Source: Lachancea kluyveri NRRL Y-12651 (lineage: Eukaryota; Ascomycota; Saccharomycetes; Saccharomycetales; Saccharomycetaceae). From it: a stretch of 64,000 bases of DNA. Of the stretch, positions 9,104 to 18,303 are shown piece after piece; positions within the stretch are counted from its first letter, which is position 1, and each line of letters opens with the position of its first letter. The DNA is taken from the NCBI GenBank assembly GCA_000149225.2, contig CM000691.1:124001-188000 (forward strand), given 5' to 3'. A model generated the notes under the pieces. It searched no databases and had not been told where the DNA came from. It saw nothing but the letters and a program-made list of their open reading frames with translations. The translations under genes were made by a program, and so were the position numbers.

Positions 9104-10699
9104 ATGAGTTTTGTCGACGAACCTGATCCATGGGCATCTGACCCAGTTACAGTAAAGGACGAATCAGGTTCTGCCACAATTGAATGGCCCCCTTCTAATT
9201 CTGATCCACTGGGTGCCTCTTCCATACTAAACACTGCCACACTTTCTTCAAGAATGAATGATATTTCGCTAACAGTAGATGCTAGTAACACACAGGTTGG
9301 TGATTTTTCCTCTACAAATTTATTTAACAATCATAGAAATGGCGAAAGTGTTATGGAGCATAGCATTTGGGAAGATCATCCCAAACAATCAAATGCAGAT
9401 GTTATGATTCCTTCTGAGCCTGTACTTGTTGGTAACGTTTTGTCAGATCCACTGAATGCTTCTACTTCAAATAAAAGTACCGATGACGTTTTTGATGACG
9501 TTTTGGCTACGTGGATTGAAGCTGTGAGAACTACATACAACCCATTATCAACTGATATTGTTATTGTAGAAGAGATTCCAGAGAGGGAAGGAATTCTTTT
9601 TAAACATACAAACTACCTTGTGAAGCACTTGATCGTTCTTCCTGATACTGACCCATCTAGTGACCGTAGTGTTATCAGAAGGTACTCTGATTTTGTCTGG
9701 CTGCAAGAAGTACTGTTGAAAAAATATCCGTTTAGAATGATTCCTGAGCTACCACCAAAGAAAATTGGTTCTCATAGTGCAGACCGAGCATTTTTGCTCA
9801 AGAGGAGAAGGGGGTTATCTAGGTTTATTAACTTAGTGATGAAGCACCCTGTTTTGAATCATGATGATCTTGTGCTAACTTTTCTAACCGTTCCCACAGA
9901 CTTATCAGGCTGGAGAAAACAAGCCAGTTATGATACCACCGAAGAATTTACTGATAAAAAAATTTCTAAAAGCTTCATGAAGATGTGGCGGAAAGAGCTA
10001 GCAGAACAATGGAATGAAGCTGACTCTAAGATTGATCTCGCGTTAGAGACTTGGGCCAAAATAACTGTACTTGTTGAAAGGTATAGTCGGAGATTGAAGC
10101 AGATTTCAGAAGACCGGACACTTTTTGAATCAATTGTCAATGAGTTTACACAGACGGCGCCAAGTTTATATCCGATCAATAAAGACACGATTGAAGATAT
10201 CAATGCACATACTGGGATAATCACCAAGCATTTAAGCGACTGTAACCAATTAACATCCAAGGAAATAGAGGAGACCCATCTGAATTTATTGGTGAAATTC
10301 AAAATTTTTATAGATATGATATTTTCGTTGAAAGGCTTGTTTGAAAGGTATAAGATTCTTGCCGGTAACAATATTGCACAGTTACAAAGACGTGTCGAGC
10401 TAAACATAGAAACCATGAATAATATGAAAGGAAAGCCTGATGTTAGGGGTGCTGAGTATGATAAGGTTAAACAGGCTGTCCAGAGAGACAAAAGAACTAT
10501 CGCTGAGCAGATGAACAGGAGTTGGTTGATCAGAGAGTGTATTTTGGAAGAGTTTACCATCTTTCAAGAAACCCAATTTGTGATAACACATTCTTTCCAA
10601 GAGTGGGCTAAGTTAAACATGAAATATGCAGATTTGAACTCGAATGAGTGGGAGAGACTATTTGACAGTTTGGAAACCATGCCAATATCAAGAAAATAA
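9104..10699 (+). CDS. MVP1: Sorting nexin Mvp1 (PX-BAR)
   Basis: A 531-aa endosomal sorting nexin. The first ~140 residues are polar and disordered. A PX domain follows (about 150-270: ILFKHTNYLVKHL, RRYSDFVWLQEVLLKKYPFRMIPELPPKK), with the RRYSDF motif that binds PI3P. The remaining ~250 residues are helical and fit a BAR-like dimerisation domain (DLALETWAKITVLVERYSRR...). Mvp1 works in retromer-linked and retromer-independent recycling from endosomes. Position matches YMR004W between MDM12/RCL1 of the YOL set. Complete and near the S. cerevisiae length. Confidence 0.95.
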   Translation: MSFVDEPDPWASDPVTVKDESGSATIEWPPSNSDPLGASSILNTATLSSRMNDISLTVDASNTQVGDFSSTNLFNNHRNGESVMEHSIWEDHPKQSNADVMIPSEPVLVGNVLSDPLNASTSNKSTDDVFDDVLATWIEAVRTTYNPLSTDIVIVEEIPEREGILFKHTNYLVKHLIVLPDTDPSSDRSVIRRYSDFVWLQEVLLKKYPFRMIPELPPKKIGSHSADRAFLLKRRRGLSRFINLVMKHPVLNHDDLVLTFLTVPTDLSGWRKQASYDTTEEFTDKKISKSFMKMWRKELAEQWNEADSKIDLALETWAKITVLVERYSRRLKQISEDRTLFESIVNEFTQTAPSLYPINKDTIEDINAHTGIITKHLSDCNQLTSKEIEETHLNLLVKFKIFIDMIFSLKGLFERYKILAGNNIAQLQRRVELNIETMNNMKGKPDVRGAEYDKVKQAVQRDKRTIAEQMNRSWLIRECILEEFTIFQETQFVITHSFQEWAKLNMKYADLNSNEWERLFDSLETMPISRK

Positions 10700-10852
10700 G
10701 CAGCGTAATAATTTCGCGCAGGCCTACATTTAGAACACTACTAAAAAAAATCAAAAAGGTCTTTCTACTACTCTTGAATACTTTCTTCCATTATCTTTTT
10801 TAATAAATGTAGAAATTGTTATATAGTACACAGTTTTGTGAAGAGAAACGTA

Positions 10853-11956
10853 TCATGCAATTTTTTTACTAGTGTTAGTGAAACCAATACCTTTGATGGT
10901 CGCGATCAAATCGTCACTGTCTATCTCGTCGGTAGGCTTTAGATATACCTCAGTACCAAAAACTTGTTTAATGTCTCTTAACAACCAAATGAACTTCTCG
11001 TCGATCTGTTCTTTTTTTATTCTTAGTCTACCAATATCTTCCTTACCAATGACCATATAGGTGATTGCCAACGGTAGTTGAGCTCTGCCCACGACACCGC
11101 TTTTTGAAATTTCTTCTAAGAGTTGGTAAGCAACTTTGGTACCAATATCTTCTGGAACGTCACCTGCATCACCTATAGCTTCAGAAAAGTATCTCCATCC
11201 TTTCTTGTTTTCAGCAACTAAGGTAATACCCCAACCTGGGCTCTTACCCGAATTATCACCTCTCCAAACGTCTGCAGTAATGTTGACTTCGCAACCAACA
11301 TTCTTCAAAACAGCTTTGGCACCATCGATCATTCTGTTCACCATGGAGGGACTTACCCTTGTTGAGTAGGATACACCTCTGATAGAGGAGATCAAGGGTG
11401 TATCTAGGGCATGCATAGTTATTGGTTGGGCAATCAGGGAATCAACTACCAAATGGACCTCACCGCCGCCCAAAGGTGGAGACCCTCTTTTCAAAGTATG
11501 TAAGGCGCATTCTCTGACACCAAATTTCTCCATTACAGGCAGCATACCCCATTTTATAGCTTCGATACCTGCATCGTTGTGGGAAGCAGTAATACCACGG
11601 AATAAAATTGAGAATTTCTTTTTGGAAAAAGGAGCCAAGTATAGCATAGGTTCGACAAAGTAGCCCACAGGTTTACTGCTAGGACAGGTGTGTGTATAGG
11701 AGCCACCGATAATGATACCTGGCTTGTAGATGACGGTTGTACCCGTATAAGAAATTTCGATAGCACTCCCATTTGTGACAGCTTCCATAAGCCTTAAAAA
11801 AGATACCTCATAGTCCTTCAAACCTGGGTTTAAATCGTCAGAACGAATTTTTTCAAGTTTAATAGCTTTACCAGAAAGGGTAGCAAGAATGATTCGCAAA
11901 CGAAAGTTCCTGGCACCCTGGAAGACAGTGTATCTAGAAGAATTAGCTGATGACAT
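10853..11956 (-). CDS. RCL1: 18S rRNA processing factor Rcl1
   Basis: A 367-aa nucleolar protein of the RNA 3'-terminal phosphate cyclase-like family, without cyclase activity, that works with the GTPase Bms1 in early cleavage of pre-18S rRNA. Family features are visible: QGARNFRLRIILATLSGKAIKLEKIRSDD..., GPGL-like GLKDYEVSFLRLMEAVTNGS, and RGSPPLGGGEVHLVV. Full length. Upstream are three GATGAG (PAC-like) motifs and an AAAATTTT (RRPE-like) core, the promoter type of the ribosome biogenesis regulon. Orientation matches YOL010W in the inverted block. Confidence 0.97.
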   Translation of the reverse strand: MSSANSSRYTVFQGARNFRLRIILATLSGKAIKLEKIRSDDLNPGLKDYEVSFLRLMEAVTNGSAIEISYTGTTVIYKPGIIIGGSYTHTCPSSKPVGYFVEPMLYLAPFSKKKFSILFRGITASHNDAGIEAIKWGMLPVMEKFGVRECALHTLKRGSPPLGGGEVHLVVDSLIAQPITMHALDTPLISSIRGVSYSTRVSPSMVNRMIDGAKAVLKNVGCEVNITADVWRGDNSGKSPGWGITLVAENKKGWRYFSEAIGDAGDVPEDIGTKVAYQLLEEISKSGVVGRAQLPLAITYMVIGKEDIGRLRIKKEQIDEKFIWLLRDIKQVFGTEVYLKPTDEIDSDDLIATIKGIGFTNTSKKIA

Positions 11957-12005
11957 GGTCGAGACCCAACGCTATTGTCTTTTTGTTTCACTTAGTGTTA
12001 TGTCG

Positions 12006-12057
12006 AGATGAGCTGAGATGAGCTGTGATGAGCCTGCAAGTTACTGGAAAATTTTGT
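12006..12057 (-). promoter_or_regulatory. PAC and RRPE motifs upstream of RCL1
   Basis: GATGAGC occurs three times in about 26 bp (within 12006-12032), and TGGAAAATTTTG follows at about 12045-12056. PAC (GATGAG core, bound by Dot6/Tod6) and RRPE (AAAAWTTTT, bound by Stb3) together mark ribosome biogenesis genes in S. cerevisiae. They sit 50-100 bp upstream of the RCL1 ATG in the RCL1-TAF4 divergent promoter, so they could also touch TAF4. Confidence 0.65.
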
Positions 12058-12230
12058 TCATGATGCGAGTTTCTTTTTGTTCGTTAAAAAAGACGTATGT
12101 TTACCCGGACAATTAGGTGAAATTTCGAGATTCTTGTCAAACAAGAGTTCATTGCGTTTCCTTTTGACAGATGCCATTTGCCACTAAAGTCCTAAGAAGG
12201 GATAACTTTTAAAACGACTACGACTATAGG

Positions 12231-12650
12231 ATGGCTAAATCACCTAAACGATCTGCTTCTAGCGATGGTAGTGAGGCCAAATCTGATTCTAAGAAGCCCA
12301 AACTAGGAGATAGTGATGCTCTCTTCAGGGAGAGCGAACCAACCTTCGATTTCGGTACTGCCAACGTCAACGACAGTTTGGATACGACAAGTGCGGATTT
12401 CTCGACTGAGTTGCCTACACCCTTTGATAACTTTATGGGTGAAGATCAAAGACCGTCCTTAGCACTGCCCAACAATGCCAAACCAACTACAAATTTAGTA
12501 AATAAACCCAGCGGTAACGTGGACCTGGCATTACCAGCCAAAAAAGAGCCCAATGATAAAAAGAAGAAGAAAGAAGCAAAGAAAGAATCATCCCCAGCTC
12601 AATTGCCTCCGGATAAAAGCAGTAGTATTGTACCTATAAATAAGGGTACA

Positions 12651-12700
<50 letters not shown>

Positions 12701-13469
12701 ACAAACGAAATTACAGAGTGATCCAGATAAACTAAGCGATGCACTGCTCTCGGCAGGTGTTGATATTAGGGAAGAAGAGGCGTTATTAACATCTACGGTC
12801 AGTGCGACAAAATCGAATGCACAGGTATCAAACAGTCAGATACCAGAGCACCCTCCATTCCTGCATCCAGTTCATGTTGCACAATTCATGAAAAAAGTTG
12901 CAAACGAACAAAACTTCAACCAGGATTTCAGTAAAAACTCTGAAATTTTAGGTTTTATGTCTACCGCATGCGAAATGTTCATCAAGGACATCGTCACGAA
13001 CTCTTTGGTAATCTCACGTCATAGAAGAAGGGCAGTTAAACTGAATGCCGGCCGGAGAAGTGAAGTATCAAGAGCATTGAGAGACTTGGCACTACAACAG
13101 AAGCAACAGGAAGAGAGAAGAGTTAAAAAAAGAATATCAATGGGGTTGGAAAAGGAAACCGCAGAGGCGAAATTAGACACAGAAGAGACTTTGCATAGAG
13201 CGTCTAATGCAACGGCTAATATGATGATTACTGGCGGTAAGAAAAAATACAGCTGGTTAACTGCGGGTTCAAAACCTGCAGCTCCCGGTCTGAAAGCAAC
13301 TGGTAAAGTCTCGTCTGCCGTAGCAGCAAGAGGTGACCTTGGTATTAGGTACAGAGAGGCAAGAGAGGAGCCAGGTATTGTAATGAGAGACTTACTACAC
13401 GCTCTTGAGAACAGAAGAGTAGGTGTTAACAATGTTATTTCAAAGGGGTATGCAAGGATTAGGGACTAG
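12231..13469 (+). CDS. TAF4: TFIID subunit Taf4
   Basis: A 412-aa TFIID subunit that pairs with Taf12 through a histone fold and is required for RNA polymerase II initiation. The N-terminal half is polar, with Lys-rich patches (KKKKKEAKKE) and a Gln tract of about 19 residues at 12650-12707 encoded by CAG then CAACAG codons. The C-terminal half holds the conserved TAF4 region: histone-fold helices (HPPFLHPVHVAQFMKKVA, GFMSTACEMFIKDIVTNSL) and the C-terminal conserved end (GIRYREAREEPGIVMRDLLHALE). Position matches YMR005W. Complete. Confidence 0.95.
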
Positions 13470-13748
13470 TATTATCAATTCATGATCTCTCAGATACAAG
13501 TTTTGTAAAACTATGTAATTGTATAATAACGTTATCAATTGCGCAACTGCTTTGAAGATCCTGGAAATCAATTAGTATCGTATTATACAAGGAAGCACAC
13601 TGCATCTACAACCCAACAAGTCCCAACTCATCCATCAAAAACATTGGTGCGTTTAAATAACTACTCAAGCGAAGAAAAAATTTCTTCACGCTACTTGGTT
13701 TGGTTTATATCAGACAGCATATGATCTATCTTTTTAGAGAGCCAAAAA

Positions 13749-13822
13749 TGATTTCGCCCAGGATCGAACTGGGGACGTTCTGCGTGTTAAGCAGATGCCA
13801 TAACCGACTAGACCACGAAACC
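13749..13822 (-). tRNA. tRNA-Val(AAC): tRNA-Val (anticodon AAC)
   Basis: Reading the reverse strand gives a 74-nt intronless tRNA starting GGTTTCGTGGTCTAG (A box) with anticodon loop CTTAACA, and a B box GTTCGATCC in the T arm; the 5' GGTTTCG pairs with the 3' CGAAATC. Anticodon AAC. A delta-like LTR begins 83 bp upstream of the tRNA 5' end, the usual Ty1 target zone. Opposite the transcription terminator side there is a T run. Confidence 0.95.
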
Positions 13823-13905
13823 ATTCTGCGAGGCCGTGTGACGTAAACTTCTCACTTAACAGTCGGTTAACGGTTTATATCCTTGGATCGTTCTTAAGTA
13901 AACTA

Positions 13906-14239
13906 TGTTGGAACGAAATACAACTATCGACCATCGACTAGTATTCGTGTTACTAGTATATTATCATACACGGTGTTATAAGATGACATAAAGAATGAGA
14001 AACAGTCATCTAAATTAGTGGAAGCTGAAACGCAAGGATTGATAATGTAATAGGATAATGAACCAAAACTTATAAAAAGGAAAGAGGATATATGAATAAT
14101 TTTATATAGTTATCGACTCTCTTTTCTGGATTCCTAGAAAGACGAGGAGAACTTCTGGTATACCCATATACCTAATATTATTTTGCCTTTAACCAAAAAT
14201 GGAATCCGAACAATTGTCCCGATATTCACCTGTATCTCA
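13906..14239 (+). mobile_element. Solo LTR, Ty1/Ty2 delta type (LTR-A)
   Basis: A 334-bp element starting TGTTGGAACG and ending TATCTCA, the size of a Ty1/Ty2 delta. It shares long recognisable blocks with delta: ACTAGTATATTATCATA, GAAGCTGAAACGCAAGGATT, a TATAAAA box near 14070, and a final segment coding MESEQLSRYSPVS from ATG 14199, which resembles the Ty1 Gag start lying in the LTR. No internal region follows, so it is solo. The 5-bp flanks (AACTA and AGATT) do not match, so no target duplication is visible. It lies 83 bp upstream of tRNA-Val and 13 bp from the end of the converging orphan gene. Confidence 0.9.
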
Positions 14240-14252
14240 AGATTTTACCAAA

Positions 14253-15152
14253 TTACTGGCGGCAATGTGCAAAGTCCATGTTGTTATGTCCAGTGCTCCA
14301 ACCAAAAGAGACACCATTTTGGACAGGAATATCAGCATGTATATATGCACTCCAAGCACCACAGTGGATACCATTGGCACCGTAATGATACTTGTGGCAT
14401 TTTTGGGTTTGTTGTTCTTGCCAAACCATTAGCTGTTGTTGCCAAATTTGGCCGTCACTCCCTGGGGGAACAGTATACGTATTGCAAGTTGATTGAGTAT
14501 TTGTTTTGGTTATAGTAACACCTAAACTGAAGGCGGCGGATTTACCAAAGTTGAAATCAAAACCAGCGCTGGCAGACATACTATATGACATTGAACCGCA
14601 TACCTGTGTTGAAGTAGCCTGGGTGGACCGTTCATTTTGTAGCACACAACTAGCAGCATACCATGGTGCTAACCAACGACCCTGCCTGGCAACTTGTCTT
14701 TGAGTCCAGGAGGCTCCTAACGGAGCGCTACTCCCATCCCATCTTTTGGCTAAAGTTACATTACTTTCAAAAGTGATATTCTCAATCAAGATCTCAGATT
14801 CTAAAGCGTAGAACGTTACATTAGAAATATCTTCACCAGCCTGGTGAACATCCCAGGCATAGTTGAGAGCATCAGTACTATTACCTCTGATGGATATCAT
14901 CTCGCTGGTGTCATCAACTTGGTCTGCTAAGGTATGACCGAGCATGAACAGAAGGGTAAACAAAATCCAGCCCAGTAGGCCTCTACTTGAAGGCCCTGAT
15001 CCTCCTGAACCTGTAGAAGTAACGGTTGTCACGCACTGACCTTTGCCGGTAGTCGCGCAAGGTGACAAATATACCACGGTGGTCCCGTTGGTAACCTGGG
15101 TAACTGTCGAAGTTGGAATGTAAGTTGGAGTGGCTGTAGAGGATTCGACCAT
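14253..15152 (-). CDS. Unrecognised membrane/secreted precursor with Kex2-type site
   Basis: I do not recognise this 299-aa protein. Residues 1-56 are Thr/Ser/Val-rich with two Cys, like the stalk of a fungal GPI wall protein. Residues 58-75 are hydrophobic (LLGWILFTLLFMLGHTLA), a likely signal anchor. Residues 76-135 carry four sequons (N91, N111, N125, N131), then a KR pair at 136-137 (LAKRW) fits Kex2. The last 162 residues have exactly six Cys (169, 185, 223, 252, 264, 297), no sequon, and a Ser/Gly/Phe-rich core (SMSASAGFDFNFGKSAAFSLG). This precursor layout resembles secreted processed peptides such as killer proteins, but that is only inference. It sits between an LTR/tRNA and PLB with no S. 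cerevisiae counterpart at this place. Confidence 0.6.
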   Translation of the reverse strand: MVESSTATPTYIPTSTVTQVTNGTTVVYLSPCATTGKGQCVTTVTSTGSGGSGPSSRGLLGWILFTLLFMLGHTLADQVDDTSEMISIRGNSTDALNYAWDVHQAGEDISNVTFYALESEILIENITFESNVTLAKRWDGSSAPLGASWTQRQVARQGRWLAPWYAASCVLQNERSTQATSTQVCGSMSYSMSASAGFDFNFGKSAAFSLGVTITKTNTQSTCNTYTVPPGSDGQIWQQQLMVWQEQQTQKCHKYHYGANGIHCGAWSAYIHADIPVQNGVSFGWSTGHNNMDFAHCRQ

Positions 15153-16326
15153 TTCACACCTAGTCTGTGGTAAAATCTAGTTATAGATGCTATGGGCTTC
15201 AATTGTTTACCAATGTATACTTTGTAGAGTAGATGTTTGATATAATGTTCCCTTAAAAGTTGTTTTCTTGCCCCTATGTTAATTATATCAAACAGAACGC
15301 ATAATCTTTAGCTCTACTTATAGCTTTTTTTGCTCAATATACTCCCCCAGTACTCAAAGAATGTTATGCCATTACCACGCCACAGCACTTTGATCATTCA
15401 GTTCTGTCTATTGTTTAGAATCTTATTGACGCATGGTATTTGCTCTTACGGATGCAGCACATAACCTTTGGTAAGTCAGGGTAATATATATGCACCGATA
15501 CGCATCACTATGCAATTGTTAGGGCTCCCATATATTTAGGTTCAGTAGTTGCTCTGTATGTTTAATGTTTTTACGCTGGAAGGTCGATTCTTGAGCTTTG
15601 CCGTACATGGAAGCTGAGTGGACCTAGATCAGATGCCTCCCTTCATCTTCAGCCACGGTAGTACATGCATTTGACGAAACGGTGCCCAAGGTAGAACTTC
15701 AAGAGTTCTGGTGCAAACAAACTGAGAGTTTCAGTCTTTGAGTAACACGCCTTGGATATCTTAAACTTCGTATCGTACGTTATTTATATCTTTCAAAGAT
15801 TCCAAACTTTGGTCGCTTTTTGCCCATTCCTCTTGTTCCAGAAGATTAAATGACGTTATTTTCTAAATCCGCTTATACACGGTTGACGCCGGTGATCGGG
15901 TCTCTGATTTCCATTTTCTGTGTTCGTATGACGGTCTGTGATTAGTTGATTGTATTAGATATTGTTTCCTGTTAGATAATAAAACCGGTCAGCTGACACA
16001 CAATACCTTAAGCAGCTTGGCATTGAAATATGAACACTTTATAGAAGTAATTGAAATATGGTAAAGCCTAGTACTTGTAGTTGTGGTGTACGAGACATCG
16101 GCTTTCGCGACGCATATTTATAAGTTAGATGCAATTCTCATTTTCTTAATGAGACAAGTAGACTGTTTGCATGCATGCTAGGGACAGACATCAAGAAATA
16201 CAGTGGAATCTAGTGAGAGAAAAAAGGTTGAAATTATTATTTTTTTTTCTTTCACTTGTTTGCTCGGAACTAAGCAAAAGAAAATATGGTCTATTTATTC
16301 GTTCATTTTTGTCTCGTGTCTGGCTC
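15153..16326. other. Gene-poor spacer between orphan gene and PLB
   Basis: 1.17 kb with no convincing reading frame and no recognisable tRNA, LTR or centromere elements. It would hold the orphan gene's promoter (right to left) and the 3' flank of the first PLB gene. A T9 run lies near 16240. Confidence 0.5.
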
Positions 16327-18303
16327 TTACATTAAACCAGCAACAACACCAATGACAGCTGCAAGTAAGATGTAGATATTTGCTAAGCAAGGAGTGACTA
16401 CAACCCCACCTGAATTCTTGGTGTCCGAATTTCCAGAGGAGGTCGAAGAACTTGGGGTCGAGGAACTTGAGGTCGTAGTTCCAGTGGCTGATGAGTCGGA
16501 ACCAGAAGTGATGGTTTGGTTGTTATAAGAAGAAATAGAAGCGGATCCTTTTGAAGCATTGTCGTTCCAACAGTAATTAGTGAAACATTTCTCGCATTCT
16601 TCGGGTAGAGTGGCATTCATAGACTGCTGCTTACGTCTAATCACAGCACAGGCAACACAAGAGACAAAATCAGAATCATCAGTCAGATTGTTTCTAGTGA
16701 CTGCTTCAAAACCATTCTTGATCATAGCACGACGATTTTCAGAAGAGTAAGACAGTTTGAAAGTACTCTGGTTAGAATTAAAGGACTCTTTGGTATTTGG
16801 CATGTAGACGACCAGAGGTGGGATGTAGTCCAAATCGGTCAAGTTAGTAGCATCGCAACCAAAGAACGTGGGTCTCTTGTTCAAACCTAGCTCGACAAAA
16901 GTAGAGACATCTGGGACATATGGGAATGCAATGTCGTCACCTTGTTTTTCGAATTGACGTTCGTAGGTTTGTGTCAATGAGAATCCGTTTGGCCAATACT
17001 GATTAGTGTCTGCACTGTTATCTAGTGCAAAGATAACATCTAGTTCACGCTCTTCTTGTAGTAGTGGGATAAGTGGAATGTTCTGGCCATCCTCACCACC
17101 GTCGACTAGGTATAGAATCTCACTTTCGACAATACTGCGGGTATAATTTTCAAAGACGTAGTTGGTACCTTTAAATGGGTTTGGTGCATACAATGCGATA
17201 TCGTCATAATCCTTGGATAAGCCTGTCAAAAATTTGTTTGCAAACTTATACAGATAAGAGGGTAAAGAGGCATTCAATAGCATGAGAGTCGAGTTCGATT
17301 GCAACGAAAACTGGTTAAACAAAGAGGAAGAAGTGCCCATAATAAAACCGGTGTTATCGAAACCAGCAATACATTGACCTTTAGTCTCTGGAGTACCATT
17401 GTTAACCTTGGTACCCAAATACTTGACATTGGTGAATGCTCTCAAAGATCTGTCCCAGGACCCCATTTCAAAGGGATTGAATTCAAACACGGTGGCGTTC
17501 AAATTGATAACTTGAGTACCGGGATACCTACCATCAGCAACGGAAATTGGGAACGGCATCTCTGCATTCTTGAAGACGTCTGCTTCTCTCAAGGTGGACC
17601 AAGTATAGGCATCACCACCATTAGGCAAAGTTGGGAAAAAATCATACGATAGAGCACGGCCCCAAACATCAGTTAAAGAAGCGTTGAATCCAGCATCTTG
17701 TTTAGCATCAACTGCATCAGAGATGTCATCCCATCTAGAAGTAGTCTCTAGAACATTCGTACCACCTGGAGAGATGATAGAATTGGAGATATCCCAAATG
17801 TCGTCATCTTGGCCCATTGTGTCCAAGATGTGTTGCACCGAAGTCCAGTTATTCCAAGCTAAAGTGCCGACCAACCAGTTACCACCGGAGAGACCTGCCA
17901 AATAGGTGGTACTCTGCAAAAGACCGCCTAGACCGTGTTCTACAGAACCTCTGGTTCTGTTGTCCATAGCAGCCAACATACCGGCACCACTCAACATGGC
18001 ACGGTAACCACCACCTGAACAAGCGACACCGATCCGGGGAGCCGAGGAAGAGTTGAACAAGGTTTTGACGATCGAGTTGTCGGTGAAGTTCTCAGTGGCA
18101 CGATTCAAGAAATCCTCCAAGGCAGAGTTGGTGTACACCTCTCTTTTCTTAAGCCATTCACTTTCGTCTGTCGACAAGCCGACAGCCTCTCTGACCAGGT
18201 TAATATCGTCATCGCAAGTCACATTACCAGGAGTATAACTATTTGTTGGAGACCAAGCACCTACAGTTGATAGCAAGAAGACCAAGCTTGCAAGAGCCAG
18301 CAT
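16327..18303 (-). CDS. Phospholipase B, GPI-anchored (tandem copy 1)
   Basis: A 658-aa secreted lysophospholipase/phospholipase B that removes fatty acids from phospholipids at the cell surface or periplasm. From the ATG at 18303: signal peptide 1-16 ([16 protein letters not shown]), the PLB catalytic domain with [13 protein letters not shown] (about 92-104) and the GLSGG nucleophile motif (Ser139), the SGD-like active-site region (GGEDGQNIP, catalytic Asp), many sequons, a Ser/Thr-rich stalk, and a hydrophobic GPI-addition tail ending GVVAGLM. An in-frame ATG 150 bp upstream would add a non-signal extension, so I reject it. It is an ortholog of the PLB1/PLB2/PLB3 group (YMR006C, YMR008C, YOL011W); one-to-one naming is not possible. 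Nearly identical to the next PLB gene. Confidence 0.95.
   Translation of the reverse strand: MLALASLVFLLSTVGAWSPTNSYTPGNVTCDDDINLVREAVGLSTDESEWLKKREVYTNSALEDFLNRATENFTDNSIVKTLFNSSSAPRIGVACSGGGYRAMLSGAGMLAAMDNRTRGSVEHGLGGLLQSTTYLAGLSGGNWLVGTLAWNNWTSVQHILDTMGQDDDIWDISNSIISPGGTNVLETTSRWDDISDAVDAKQDAGFNASLTDVWGRALSYDFFPTLPNGGDAYTWSTLREADVFKNAEMPFPISVADGRYPGTQVINLNATVFEFNPFEMGSWDRSLRAFTNVKYLGTKVNNGTPETKGQCIAGFDNTGFIMGTSSSLFNQFSLQSNSTLMLLNASLPSYLYKFANKFLTGLSKDYDDIALYAPNPFKGTNYVFENYTRSIVESEILYLVDGGEDGQNIPLIPLLQEERELDVIFALDNSADTNQYWPNGFSLTQTYERQFEKQGDDIAFPYVPDVSTFVELGLNKRPTFFGCDATNLTDLDYIPPLVVYMPNTKESFNSNQSTFKLSYSSENRRAMIKNGFEAVTRNNLTDDSDFVSCVACAVIRRKQQSMNATLPEECEKCFTNYCWNDNASKGSASISSYNNQTITSGSDSSATGTTTSSSSTPSSSTSSGNSDTKNSGGVVVTPCLANIYILLAAVIGVVAGLM

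Noticed and set aside
9928-10560. 210-codon open frame antisense to MVP1
   Set aside because: Antisense to a conserved gene, with no signal, domain or conservation pattern of its own.
14183-14515. Small + strand frames starting in LTR-A
   Set aside because: The ATG is the LTR's Gag-start relic and the frame then runs antisense through the orphan gene. There is no internal Ty region.
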